Assembly (NCBI GenBank): GCA_016873095.1
Contig: VGYC01000008.1
Location: forward strand, 1-64,000
DNA: 64,000 nt
Direction of reading: 5' to 3'
Source: Planctomycetota bacterium
GTDB lineage: Bacteria > Planctomycetota > Planctomycetia > Gemmatales > Gemmataceae
This document shows positions 1 through 8,600 of the stretch, one piece after another. Each line of letters starts with the position of its first letter. Positions within the stretch are counted from its first letter, which is position 1. The position numbers were made by a program, and so were the translations under genes. The notes beneath the pieces were generated by a model, which was not told where the DNA came from, made no database searches, and saw only the letters and a list, made by a program, of their open reading frames with translations.

Positions 1-42
1 AATAGAAAAAGGGCAACCCTCCCGGGGGAAGGAGGGTTGCCC
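1..42 (-). terminator. Rho-independent terminator-like hairpin read leftward
   Basis: A perfect 12-bp stem (arms 11-22 and 31-42, GGGCAACCCTCC pairing with GGAGGGTTGCCC) encloses an 8-nt loop. On the minus strand it is followed at once by five T residues and a further T-rich stretch (positions 10 down to 1), the classic layout of an intrinsic terminator for leftward transcription. No minus-strand gene lies nearby on the right, so what it would terminate is unclear. The hairpin also belongs to the constant-loop cluster described separately. Confidence 0.5.
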
Positions 43-205
43 ATCAACGGGGTGCGGCTGGTCAGTCATCGGGGGAAAAGGCGGGCTGGGGGAAAGGAAC
101 TGGGTTCCCTCTGGGGCGCGGCCCGGGGGAAGGCACAACGCCCCGAAACCCGTTTCTGCGACCTGCGACTCATGCCCCTGCGCCTCGGGGGAAAGGCTTG
201 CAGGG
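11..205 (+). repeat. Cluster of hairpins with the invariant loop CGGGGGAA
   Basis: Three hairpins carry the identical 8-nt loop CGGGGGAA on different stems. The first has a 12-bp stem (11-42, loop 23-30). The second has arms 113-123 and 132-144 (loop 124-131) with a small internal bulge. The third has arms 176-185 and 194-205 (loop 186-193) with a 2-nt bulge. The loop motif also occurs at 70-77, and as TGGGGGAA at about 86-93, without a clear stem. Different stems kept paired around one constant loop suggest selection on an RNA or single-stranded DNA shape. The cluster may extend left of the window. The rest of 206-455 shows nothing recognisable. Confidence 0.6.
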
Positions 206-455
206 CCGTCGCTTGTCGATGGATTGATAAAGCAACGTCCGTGCCAATGCGTGCCGGCAATTCTCGCTGCGCTGCAATCTTGTTTGCTAAGTTCTTTGAG
301 AACTCGCTGTTGTGATTTTCCAATGAAATCGCCATTCGAGACGGCCTCGCAAGTCCACGGTCGAACCTTGAATGAAAAGGGTTGGATTTTACAAGTTCCA
401 TTGTAAGAAAGGGAAAGATTGCAACCTTTGGCTCGCCACCCTGGAGAGATGGATC

Positions 456-1736
456 ATGTGGGAAGACCGCCTGGCCCGTGATCTCGAGAGCGAAATCCGC
501 AAGATCCCCCTCATCGATCCACATTCACACATTGATCCGCTCCGGGCGACGGCAAGCAGTTTGGACGACATCCTCGGCTACCACTATTACACCGAGCTGG
601 CGCACTCGGCTGGCATGGAGCAAGGACCGCTGGCCGCCGACTTCGAGCCGCGCGAGCGCGCTCGCGCCATCCTTGGCCATATGGAGCGCATCGATAACAC
701 GGCCCAGTATGGCTGGTTCCTGGACATCGCCCGTTCCTTTCTTGCATTCAAGGGGGACAGGATCACGCAGCGCGACGCGGACCAGCTCTGGGATGCCGCC
801 CAGCGCTGCATGAGCCAGCCGGACTGGGAGGAGCAAGTCTTTCGCCGTTCCAATCTCGAATGCGTGTTCCTCACCAACCAGTTCGACGATCCTCTCGAGG
901 GCTTCGACACATCGCGTTATGTGCCGTGCCTGCGAACCGACGATCTCGTGTTTCATCTCGACACAGGCCAGGTGCGCCAGCGACTGGCGAGCGTTACCGG
1001 GGTGGAGGTCGGCTGCCTGGCCGAGCTGATCGAGGCGTTCGGCAAGCTCTTCGCGCATTTTCAGAACCATGGCGCGCGGGCCTGCGCCATCTCGCTGCCT
1101 CCGGACTTTATCCCCACCCCGGTGGAACAGGGCGACCTGGACCGGTTGCTGGAGCGGTCCCGACTGGACGGTGCGCTGGCCGCGGACGAGCGCGGCGTGT
1201 TGGCGCGCGGCGTCTTCTGGTCGCTGGCAACCTGCTGCCGCGAGTTTCAGTTGCCCTTTGATCTCATGATCGGTGTCAATCGCCGCGTCTACCGCGGCGG
1301 CGTTTACCAGGGGCAGGATCTGTTCGATCAGCGCACTTCGCTGATTCAATACACCGAGCTGTTCAACGCGTTTCCGGACGTGACGTTCCCCGTATCGGTG
1401 CTGTCCAGCGGGCAGAACCAGGAACTGGTCAGCTACAGCTGGATCTTTCCAAACGTCGTGACCAACGGGCACTGGTGGTACTCAAACATCCCGGCATATA
1501 TCGAGGTGGATAGCAGGGCTCGCCTGCAAGCTGTCCCCAAGACGAAGCAGATCGGCTACTACAGCGATGCTTACCGGCTCGAGTTCGTACTGCCGAAATA
1601 CAACATGTACCGCCACGTTCTCGCCAGGGTTCTGGCCGACGATTTCGTCCGCGCCGGCGTCTACAATGAGCACCAGGCTATCGAATTCGCCCGGCTGCTG
1701 CTGCGCGACAATGCGCGGCGAATATTTCAGGTGTGA
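456..1736 (+). CDS. Uronate isomerase-like metal-dependent hydrolase (amidohydrolase superfamily)
   Basis: This 426-residue protein starts at the ATG at 456, 6 nt after a GGAGAGA ribosome-binding site; further upstream in-frame starts have none. Near the N-terminus it has DPHSHIDP, the HxH metal-binding signature of the amidohydrolase TIM barrel. In the C-terminal half NGHWWYSN strongly recalls glucuronate/uronate isomerases (UxaC family). Family members interconvert hexuronates and ketohexonates in the cytoplasm, but at about 470 residues they are usually longer and the overall match is distant. No other hexuronate catabolism gene is adjacent. Read it as a cytoplasmic uronate isomerase-like protein whose substrate is not proven; a hydrolytic role is possible. 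Confidence 0.7.
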   Translation: MWEDRLARDLESEIRKIPLIDPHSHIDPLRATASSLDDILGYHYYTELAHSAGMEQGPLAADFEPRERARAILGHMERIDNTAQYGWFLDIARSFLAFKGDRITQRDADQLWDAAQRCMSQPDWEEQVFRRSNLECVFLTNQFDDPLEGFDTSRYVPCLRTDDLVFHLDTGQVRQRLASVTGVEVGCLAELIEAFGKLFAHFQNHGARACAISLPPDFIPTPVEQGDLDRLLERSRLDGALAADERGVLARGVFWSLATCCREFQLPFDLMIGVNRRVYRGGVYQGQDLFDQRTSLIQYTELFNAFPDVTFPVSVLSSGQNQELVSYSWIFPNVVTNGHWWYSNIPAYIEVDSRARLQAVPKTKQIGYYSDAYRLEFVLPKYNMYRHVLARVLADDFVRAGVYNEHQAIEFARLLLRDNARRIFQV

Positions 1737-1815
1737 TATTCCGGATGTGACCGACGACGATTGCCATCGTCCCAGTGGTCGCTTGTCGGCCAGTCGTTAG
1801 ACCCGAGAGGTTGTC

Positions 1816-3138
1816 ATGTCCCATGCAACGAACCTGTCGCGACGGAAGTTTCTGGCGAGCAGCGGCATCGGCCTGACAGCGGCGCTGCAGGGACAGGCGT
1901 CCCGGCAGCAGCCGCGCGGTCGCGTCAAGGTCGCCGCCATCTACACCGTCTTTCATCATCGCTCGCACGCCCATGTGATCCTCGAGAAGTTCCTGCGGCC
2001 GTATTTCTTCAACGGCAAGCGTATCCAGCCGCCCGTCGAGGTCGTCTCCTTCTACGCCGATCAACGCCTGGCGGAAGGAGACATGACCCAGGACGTGTCG
2101 CGTCAATTCAAGGTGCCCGTGTACAAGACCATCGCCGACGCGCTGACGCTCGGAGGCAAGGAGCTGGCCGTGGATGCGGTCCTGTCCATCGGCGAGCACG
2201 GCAGCTACCGCACAAACAAGCTGGGTCAGGTCGAGTATCCGCGCAAACGCTTCTTTGATGAGATCACGGCCGTGATGCGGCGTTCCAGGCGCTTCGTGCC
2301 GCTGTTCAACGACAAGCACCTGTCGTATCGCTGGGATTGGGCCCGCGAGATGTACGACACGTCGCGCAAGCTCGGCATCCCGCTCATGGCGGGCAGTTCG
2401 GTGCCGCTGGCGCAGCGGCGGCCGGCGCTGGCCTTGCCCGCCGACGCCGCCGTCGAGGAGGCGGTTTCGATTCACGGCGGCGGGCTGGAGAGCTACGACT
2501 TTCATGGCCTGGAAGTGTTGCAATCGATTGTCGAAGCGCGCAAGGGAGGCGAGCAGGGCGTCTCCGGCGTTGAGTTCCTGACGGGGGATGCGCTCTGGCG
2601 AGCGGCTCAGCAAGGCCGCTGGTCGCGGCAGCTGGCCGAGGCCGCCATGGCCGCCGAGTTTGGCGACAGGAAAGTTCCCGACCTGAGCCGGCCCATCCCC
2701 GGCGAGAAGCCCGAGCCGGCCCACGGTCTGTTGCTCACATACCGCGACGGCTTCAAGGCGACGGTGCTGAAGATTGGCCGCAGCGCCGTCCGCTGGAACT
2801 TCGCCTGCAAGCTGGCCGGCGACAAGCGGCTGCACGCCACGAGTTACTATGTCGGCCCGTGGGGAAATCGCTGTCTGTTCATGGCGTTGTCGCACGCGAT
2901 CCAGGATCACTTCGTGCAGCGCCGCTCGCCGTACCCCGTCGAGCGTACGCTGTTGACGACGGGCGTACTGGAAGCCGTCATGCGCTCGCGCCAGGAAGGG
3001 CGCCGCATCGCCACGCCGCATCTCAACTTCGCCTACCAGCCGCGCGACTTCACGGCTTTCCGCGAGATGGGCGCGTCGTGGAAGACGCTCGAAGGCGTCG
3101 CCGAGCCGCGCGGCATCAATCCGATTGGAGACAGGTAG
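1816..3138 (+). CDS. Tat-exported protein of unknown function, planctomycete type
   Basis: The 440-residue product begins with a twin-arginine signal (SRRKFLASSGIGLTAAL), so it should be folded in the cytoplasm and exported. The rest is a soluble alpha/beta protein with conserved-looking stretches such as GEHGSY, FNDKHLSYRWDWA and SYDFHGLE. I recognise it as a family common in planctomycetes that often sits near sugar oxidoreductase or DUF1080 genes and is sometimes annotated as oxidoreductase-like. I cannot assign a reaction. The start at 1816 is preceded by GAGAGG at about 1805. It follows the isomerase-like gene by 79 bp on the same strand and may be cotranscribed with it. Confidence 0.7.
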   Translation: MSHATNLSRRKFLASSGIGLTAALQGQASRQQPRGRVKVAAIYTVFHHRSHAHVILEKFLRPYFFNGKRIQPPVEVVSFYADQRLAEGDMTQDVSRQFKVPVYKTIADALTLGGKELAVDAVLSIGEHGSYRTNKLGQVEYPRKRFFDEITAVMRRSRRFVPLFNDKHLSYRWDWAREMYDTSRKLGIPLMAGSSVPLAQRRPALALPADAAVEEAVSIHGGGLESYDFHGLEVLQSIVEARKGGEQGVSGVEFLTGDALWRAAQQGRWSRQLAEAAMAAEFGDRKVPDLSRPIPGEKPEPAHGLLLTYRDGFKATVLKIGRSAVRWNFACKLAGDKRLHATSYYVGPWGNRCLFMALSHAIQDHFVQRRSPYPVERTLLTTGVLEAVMRSRQEGRRIATPHLNFAYQPRDFTAFREMGASWKTLEGVAEPRGINPIGDR

Positions 3139-3139
3139 C

Positions 3140-4045
3140 TCACGCCAGCGCCCGTGCCACCTGCGCCGCCAACCTGGCATTGGCGACGACGAGCGCCTGG
3201 TTGGCGCGCAGCGTTTGACCTTGCGTGATCTCGGCAAGGCGGCCAAGAAGGAACGGTGTCAACTCCTTGCCGCGCACGCCGACGCCGACGGCTTGCAACT
3301 CCGCGGACGTGAGGGCGACGGTGAATTCATCCGGCTCGAGTGCGACCTGGTCGCCGACGGGCTGTGCGAGGACCACGCCTCCGCCGCCCAGCGACCAGTG
3401 GGCAGCCAGCAACTCGGCAGCCTGGCCGGGCGAATCCACGCGGGCCGTCACCGGCTCGCCGCTGCTGCGAACGTAGAAGGCAGGAAACTCGTCGCTGCCG
3501 AAGCCGACCACCGGCACGCCGTGCGTCTCGAGAAACTCCAGGGTGCGCGGGATGTCCAGAATGCTCTTGGCGCCGGAGCAGACGACGCCAACGGGAGTGC
3601 GGGCCAGCTCGACGAGATCGGCGGAGATGTCCCAGGGATGGGTTTCGCGGTGGACGCCGCCGATGCCGCCGGTGGCGAACATGCGGATGCCGGCGCGATG
3701 GGCGAGGTACATGGTGGCAGCGACCGTGGTGCCGGCGGTGCGCCGCTGGGCGACGGCCACTGCAAGATCGCGCCGGCTCGCCTTCGCCACCTGGCGATTG
3801 CGGGCCAGTTCTTCCAGTTCGCTGTCACGCAAGCCCACGGTGGGCCGGCCTTGCCACACCGCTATGGTCGCCGGGATGGCCCCCTCGCGGCGCACGGCCC
3901 GTTCCGCTTCCAGAGCGGTTTCCAGGTTGACAGGCCAGGGCAATCCCTGGGCAATCAGCGTCGATTCGAGGGCCACGACCGGCCCGCGCGCCGCCACCGC
4001 CTCGGCAATCTCGGAACGTACATCCAGATAGCCGGCCGTATCCAT
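3140..4045 (-). CDS. psuG: Pseudouridine-5'-phosphate glycosidase PsuG
   Basis: A 301-residue protein of the PsuG/IndA family, which reversibly cleaves pseudouridine 5'-phosphate to uracil and ribose 5-phosphate when C-nucleosides are degraded. Family hallmarks are present: VALESTLIAQGLP (with the catalytic-type Glu), GTTVAATM, FATGGIGGVHR, SGAKSILDIPRT (with the active-site-type Lys) and GFGSDEFPAFY. The ATG at 4045 is preferred over one 51 nt upstream because GGAGAGA lies 7 nt ahead of it. The length matches the family. It converges on the Tat protein gene with only one base between the stop codons. No pseudouridine kinase gene (psuK) is next to it, which is unusual but not rare. Confidence 0.92.
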   Translation of the reverse strand: MDTAGYLDVRSEIAEAVAARGPVVALESTLIAQGLPWPVNLETALEAERAVRREGAIPATIAVWQGRPTVGLRDSELEELARNRQVAKASRRDLAVAVAQRRTAGTTVAATMYLAHRAGIRMFATGGIGGVHRETHPWDISADLVELARTPVGVVCSGAKSILDIPRTLEFLETHGVPVVGFGSDEFPAFYVRSSGEPVTARVDSPGQAAELLAAHWSLGGGGVVLAQPVGDQVALEPDEFTVALTSAELQAVGVGVRGKELTPFLLGRLAEITQGQTLRANQALVVANARLAAQVARALA

Positions 4046-4174
4046 GACGCTCTCTCCGAACAGGACGTATCGCCGCCTCGATGTGATCGTCTTCAACTTA
4101 TGGGAAAATCAGCCGCGCTCCCAAGCAAAAAACCAATTTTCGCGGCCGCTCACGGCAGAGGGCCCACCCTTTCC

Positions 4175-4183
4175 TGCTACAAT
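4175..4183 (+). promoter_or_regulatory. Extended -10 promoter ahead of ribBA
   Basis: TGCTACAAT is an extended -10 element (TGn plus TACAAT). It would place the transcription start near 4190, about 36 nt before the ATG at 4226. No convincing -35 box is visible. This position makes the GTG at 4199 an unlikely start and supports 4226. The short leader leaves no room for an FMN riboswitch. Confidence 0.45.
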
Positions 4184-4225
4184 GGGCAAGCGTGACAGGT
4201 GCTCACTCACTTGGACGGACCAACG

Positions 4226-5470
4226 ATGAAAAGCGGTTTCGCTCCCATTGAAGAAATCATTGCCGATCTGCGGGCTGGGCGAATGATCGTGCTCGTGGAT
4301 GATGAATATCGCGAGAACGAGGGAGACCTCGTGATCGCGGCGGACACGGTCACGCCGGAGGCGATCAACTTCATGGTCCGTAATGGCTGCGGCATCCTCG
4401 GGCTGGCCCTCTCGCCGGACATCTGCGATCGGCTTCATCTCGAGCCGTTGCCGGGCAAGAATGTCGATCCGCAGGCCACGCCCTGGACGGCGCCCATCGA
4501 TGCCCGCACCGGCATCACCACCGGCACGTCCGCCTTCGATCGCGCCCGGACGATTCAAGTGGCCATCGACGACCGCACCACGCCGAACGACCTCGTGGTC
4601 GGCAAGGGACATGTGCCTTGCCTGCGCGCTCGCGAAGGGGGCGTGCTGGTGCGTGCCGGACACACGGAAGGGAGCATCGACCTCGCCCGGTTGGCCGGCT
4701 TCAAGGAAGCGGCCGTCATCTGCGAGATCATGACGGCCGACGGCCGCATGGCCCGTGTTCCGGAGTTGCGCGACTTCGCCCGTCAGCACAACCTCAAGAT
4801 GTGCACGATCGAGGACCTCATCAAGCATCGCCGGCAGCGCGAGCGACTCATCCGCCGCGAGCTGGCCGTCAAGTTGCCCACTGTCGCCGGCGAATTCGAC
4901 CTCATCGCTTACACGTCGCTGGTCGATCCCGAGCCGCATCTCGCTCTGTGCATGGGCGGCCTGGGTGTCGAGACGGAAGGCTGCATCCCCTTGCAGGAAG
5001 AGCCGGTGCTCGTGCGCATTCACAGCCAGTGCCTCACCGGCGACATCTTCGAGAGCAAGCTTTGCGATTGCGGCAGCCAGCTTCATCAGGCCATGGTGCA
5101 GGTCAAGGAGGCCGGCAAGGGTGTCATCCTGTACATGCGCCAAGAAGGCCGCGGCATCGGCCTGCTCCCCAAGCTGCAAGCCTACCGGCTGCAACAGGAG
5201 GAAGGCCTCGACACCGTCGAAGCCAATCGCCGTCTCGGCTACGGCGCCGACCTGCGGCACTACGGCATCGGCGCCCAGATCCTCTTCGACCTCGGAGTCC
5301 GGCAAATTCGGCTGCTCACCAACAATCCGAAGAAGGTCGTCGGCCTCGACGGCTACGGCCTGCGCATCGTCGAACGCGTCCCCATCCAGGTTCCGCCCAA
5401 CCAGAGCAACCGCGTGTATCTCAAAACCAAGAAGGACAAGCTCGGTCATCTGCTGGATGAAATGGAGTGA
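4226..5470 (+). CDS. ribBA: Bifunctional RibBA: 3,4-dihydroxy-2-butanone-4-phosphate synthase / GTP cyclohydrolase II
   Basis: A 414-residue fusion supplying both precursors of riboflavin in the cytoplasm. Residues 1 to about 205 form the RibB domain, with DDEYRENEGDLVIAAD, the acidic metal/phosphate loop, and RAGHTEGSIDLARLAG. The remainder is GTP cyclohydrolase II, with the zinc site HSQCLTGDIFESKLCDCGS (three Cys) and MRQEGRGIGL. Size and order are standard for RibBA. The start is set by the promoter at 4175; the ribosome-binding site is weak. The usual GHIFPL near the RibB centre reads GHVPCL here, a mild departure. No other riboflavin gene is adjacent. Confidence 0.96.
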   Translation: MKSGFAPIEEIIADLRAGRMIVLVDDEYRENEGDLVIAADTVTPEAINFMVRNGCGILGLALSPDICDRLHLEPLPGKNVDPQATPWTAPIDARTGITTGTSAFDRARTIQVAIDDRTTPNDLVVGKGHVPCLRAREGGVLVRAGHTEGSIDLARLAGFKEAAVICEIMTADGRMARVPELRDFARQHNLKMCTIEDLIKHRRQRERLIRRELAVKLPTVAGEFDLIAYTSLVDPEPHLALCMGGLGVETEGCIPLQEEPVLVRIHSQCLTGDIFESKLCDCGSQLHQAMVQVKEAGKGVILYMRQEGRGIGLLPKLQAYRLQQEEGLDTVEANRRLGYGADLRHYGIGAQILFDLGVRQIRLLTNNPKKVVGLDGYGLRIVERVPIQVPPNQSNRVYLKTKKDKLGHLLDEME

Positions 5471-5529
5471 CGTCCGCGAACGCGGAACGAACCACCCCAG
5501 CTTGCCTGTCTTGCCGCCGCGAGCGTGGC

Positions 5530-5559
5530 TTGTGACCGCGCCGCTGCCGGAGTTATAAT
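5530..5559 (+). promoter_or_regulatory. Sigma-70-type promoter of the giant pseudo-caspase gene
   Basis: TTGTGA at 5530-5535 and a perfect TATAAT at 5554-5559 are separated by 18 bp. The transcription start would fall near 5566, giving a leader of about 40 nt before the ATG at 5606. It lies just downstream of the ribBA stop, so the giant gene appears to have its own promoter. Confidence 0.6.
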
Positions 5560-5570
5560 CCCCGCGCTGC

Positions 5571-5593
5571 CGAGCAGGTTGGAAGCCTGCTCG
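5571..5593 (+). promoter_or_regulatory. Leader hairpin just upstream of the start codon
   Basis: A perfect 8-bp stem (CGAGCAGG at 5571-5578 pairing with CCTGCTCG at 5586-5593) with a 7-nt loop. It fills almost the whole predicted 40-nt leader and ends 12 nt before the ATG at 5606. It could stabilise the mRNA or modulate initiation. There is no T-tract, so it is not a terminator. Confidence 0.45.
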
Positions 5594-5605
5594 ATAAAGA
5601 GTTGC

Positions 5606-8600
5606 ATGGATGCGAACATGCGAACGACTCACGAACGTTTCCGTCTGCGGACGCTCGGGCGCGGGCTGATGGCGCTCATGCTGGTCGTGCTCATCCTCGG
5701 CATGTCGGGGGGCATTCTCGGCATGCTGTCCTGGTTGGGGCCGGTCCCGAGCCCGCAATTCGTCGGCGTCTGGATCGACGACGGCGCAAAACCACAATTG
5801 ACGCCGGACGCCGCAATCATCGACAATCCCGATACGACCAGGCTTCTTGCCGAGCTGGCGCGCTGGCGCACGCTGCCGGCCCGCGATGGCCTGATTGCCT
5901 ACATCAACGCGCCGGCCATGACGGATGCGCGCGGCGGCATCCACATCGTGCCGGCCGACGCTTCGATTGACCGCCCGTTGACATGGGTTGCGCTGAAAGA
6001 GGTGCTTGAAGCGCTGCGAACCAACCCCGCCAAGAACAAGCTTGTGATCCTTGACATCGTCAAGCGTCAGGCCGACCCGTGCCTGGGCGCGCTCCACGAC
6101 GATGTAATGGACGGATTGCCGAAACTTCTCGACGACGTCCCCGATCCCGGCCGGCTGGTCCTGTGTGCTTGCGCCGCCGGACAGGAAGCGCCGGCGGCCG
6201 ATGGGTCGTCCCTCTTCGGCCACTACCTGCAAGAGGGCCTGTACGGCCACGCCGATGGTCACGGCGTCGACGGCAGGCGCGACGGTTTCGTCAGCGTGCG
6301 CGAACTGGCCGCCTTCCTGCATGCGCGCGTGGATCGCGCCGCCCAGAGCCAGTTCAGCCGGCGGCAGACCCCGGTGCTTTTCGGGGACGCTGACGACTTC
6401 GCCCTGGCCGCTCTTCCGCGCCGACGCACGCGCGAACAGCCGGCCCCGGTGGAACTCACGCCCTATCCGCAATGGTTGCAGTCAGCCTGGCGCGAACGCG
6501 ATGCGCTGCAAGAAGGCGGCGCGCACGCGCTGTCGCCAAGACAGTTTCAACGGCGGCAGGCCGTCCTGCTGGATGCCGAACGCGCCTGGCGCAAGGGACA
6601 TGCCCAGCGCGAGCAAGCATTCCAGGCAAAGTTTGCCCAGCTGCGCAAGGAGATCACGGGCAACACCAGGCTCGCGGCGTATGAGCGCACGTCGCTTGCC
6701 GGTGCGGGCCGCACGCAGGGCCCTTACGCCGACTCCGTGGCCGCGGTCCAGGACGTGCTCGCGCGTTTCAAGCAGCAAGCCGCCGGGCTATCGAGCAAGG
6801 ACCGTAGCGATCTGGCGGCGCGGCTGCTCGACGGTTTTCGCCTGAAGATCAAGGATGCCGCGCCCGAGGCCGTGGTACACGCCATATGGGATGAGGCGGC
6901 TCAGCGGCCTGAGCCGGACGCACTGGACCTGCTAGACCAGATGGCACGCGCGCTGACGCCGTCGCCACGGCATGTCGAGTTGCTGCTGGTGCGGCAGCTG
7001 GCGGATCTGGGCCGGCGCAGCGATGGATCGCCGTGGCCGAAAACTGCCGTGCAGCACGCCGTGCAGGCGGCTCTGGCCGGCGAGAAATGGATGCGGCCGG
7101 ACATGTTTCCCCGGGTGCGCGGCCAGCTGACTCACGCGGCCCAGGCCCGGCACGACGGCGAGATGCTGCTTTGGGCCCGCGGCTTTGCCGACCCGGCGAG
7201 CGCGGCCAGACGCCTCAAACAGGCTACCGAGCTGTACCGTGACATCGACAAGAGTGCCGCTCCGATCCTGGCTGCCCAGGATACGCTGAACCGGACGATG
7301 GTACTGCTGCCCTGGTTCCCGCATTACTTGGAACACGATCCGGGGAGATTTGCCGCCTGGGAAGAAGTCGCGCGGCATGTGCTTGCGCTCCAGGAATTGT
7401 TGCGGTCCGGCATGGAGCGGGCGGAAGAGTCCCGGTCGCTGACCCGAAACGAAGAGTCGCCGCTCGACGACACCAGCGAGCTGATGGAACGAATGCGAAG
7501 ACTGTGTAGCGACCTGGGCAGCTTGATGACCCAGTTCGAGGTGGAAGGCGACGCTCATCTGGAGTCATTGGCGCGTTCGCCGCGCGCCGATGGCGGCACC
7601 TATCGCCGGTTCGAGGCGTTGCTCGCCGTGCCGGTTCTGAAGGCCGACGCCCGCGTGCGGATGGCCTGCGCCGCTCGCGATCTCGCCGAGCGCCTGCGAC
7701 GGGCCACCGTCGAGCTGGATCGCCATGACGACGCCAGCGCTGTCATTGCCACCACGCCCAGGCCGGCACAGGCAGCAATGCCGGACAGAGACAGCGCCCG
7801 GCGCCGCGCGCGGATATCGTTGACGTTGGCGGAACTGGGCGGAGTTGATCGGCAACGGCTCGAACCGCTGTGCCAGGCCATGCGCGCAGCGCAAGCGCCT
7901 GCGGACTGGATTGCGCTGGGCAATCGGTTGCGGTCGCTGTGGGCGGAGCAGTTGCCGCGCGCCTATCGAGAGGCAGCGGCGCCGGAGCGCGTGCGGCTGA
8001 GCTGGGTCGCGCCCCCGCGCAGCGACTATCCCGTCATCGACGATGCGCCGGCCGCTGGCGCCATGCTGGCCCGCAAGCAGGCGGAATCGTGGTGGGAGTT
8101 CGCCAGCAGCCACTACCTGTATCAAGCGCGCGATTACCAGGGGGCGGGGCTAGACGGAGAAGGGGCGGTGGCCGCGCGGCAATTCTACCAGCAGGCCGCC
8201 TTTGCCAATTCCGCCCTGCATCAACCCTCCATGCCGGAAACGCTCGTCATCCGGACCAAGCAGATGCCAAAGGCTCTGTCCTTCTCGAGCCCGGAAACGC
8301 GTGCTGTCCTGGAGTTCCGCTCGGCCTCGGCCACGCGGGCGCCTGGGCCGATTCGTTTTGACGCGCTGCGCCCGGCCGCCAACTGGCTCGATGTGTCGCC
8401 AGACGCCTTCTCCTTCGCATCCTTTTCCGCCCGGGCGAGCAAGACTGTGCCGTTGCGCGTGCGCTTGAAGCCGCGCGAGGAACGCGGCCGTGGTGCGCGG
8501 CCCAGCGGCTTTCTGGTACAGGCCTCCTATGCCGAGCGGCATTTTCACTTTGTCGTACCCGTCGTGCTGGAGGCAGGGCCGGACGATCTGCAGGTCTTGC

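Noticed and set aside
66-524. A 152-codon minus-strand frame over the constant-loop hairpins
   Set aside because: Composition follows the repeats, there is no ribosome-binding site, and it overlaps the start of a supported gene.
1678-3246. A 522-codon minus-strand frame
   Set aside because: Antisense to the Tat-exported protein, low-complexity composition, no ribosome-binding site or motif.
4186-4226. FMN riboswitch ahead of ribBA
   Set aside because: The predicted leader is only about 36 nt, too short for the element, and none of its conserved segments is visible.
4109-6472. A 787-codon open frame on the minus strand opposite ribBA and the giant gene
   Set aside because: It is antisense to two well-supported genes, has an Arg/His/Ala-skewed composition with no domain, and arises from GC-rich third positions.
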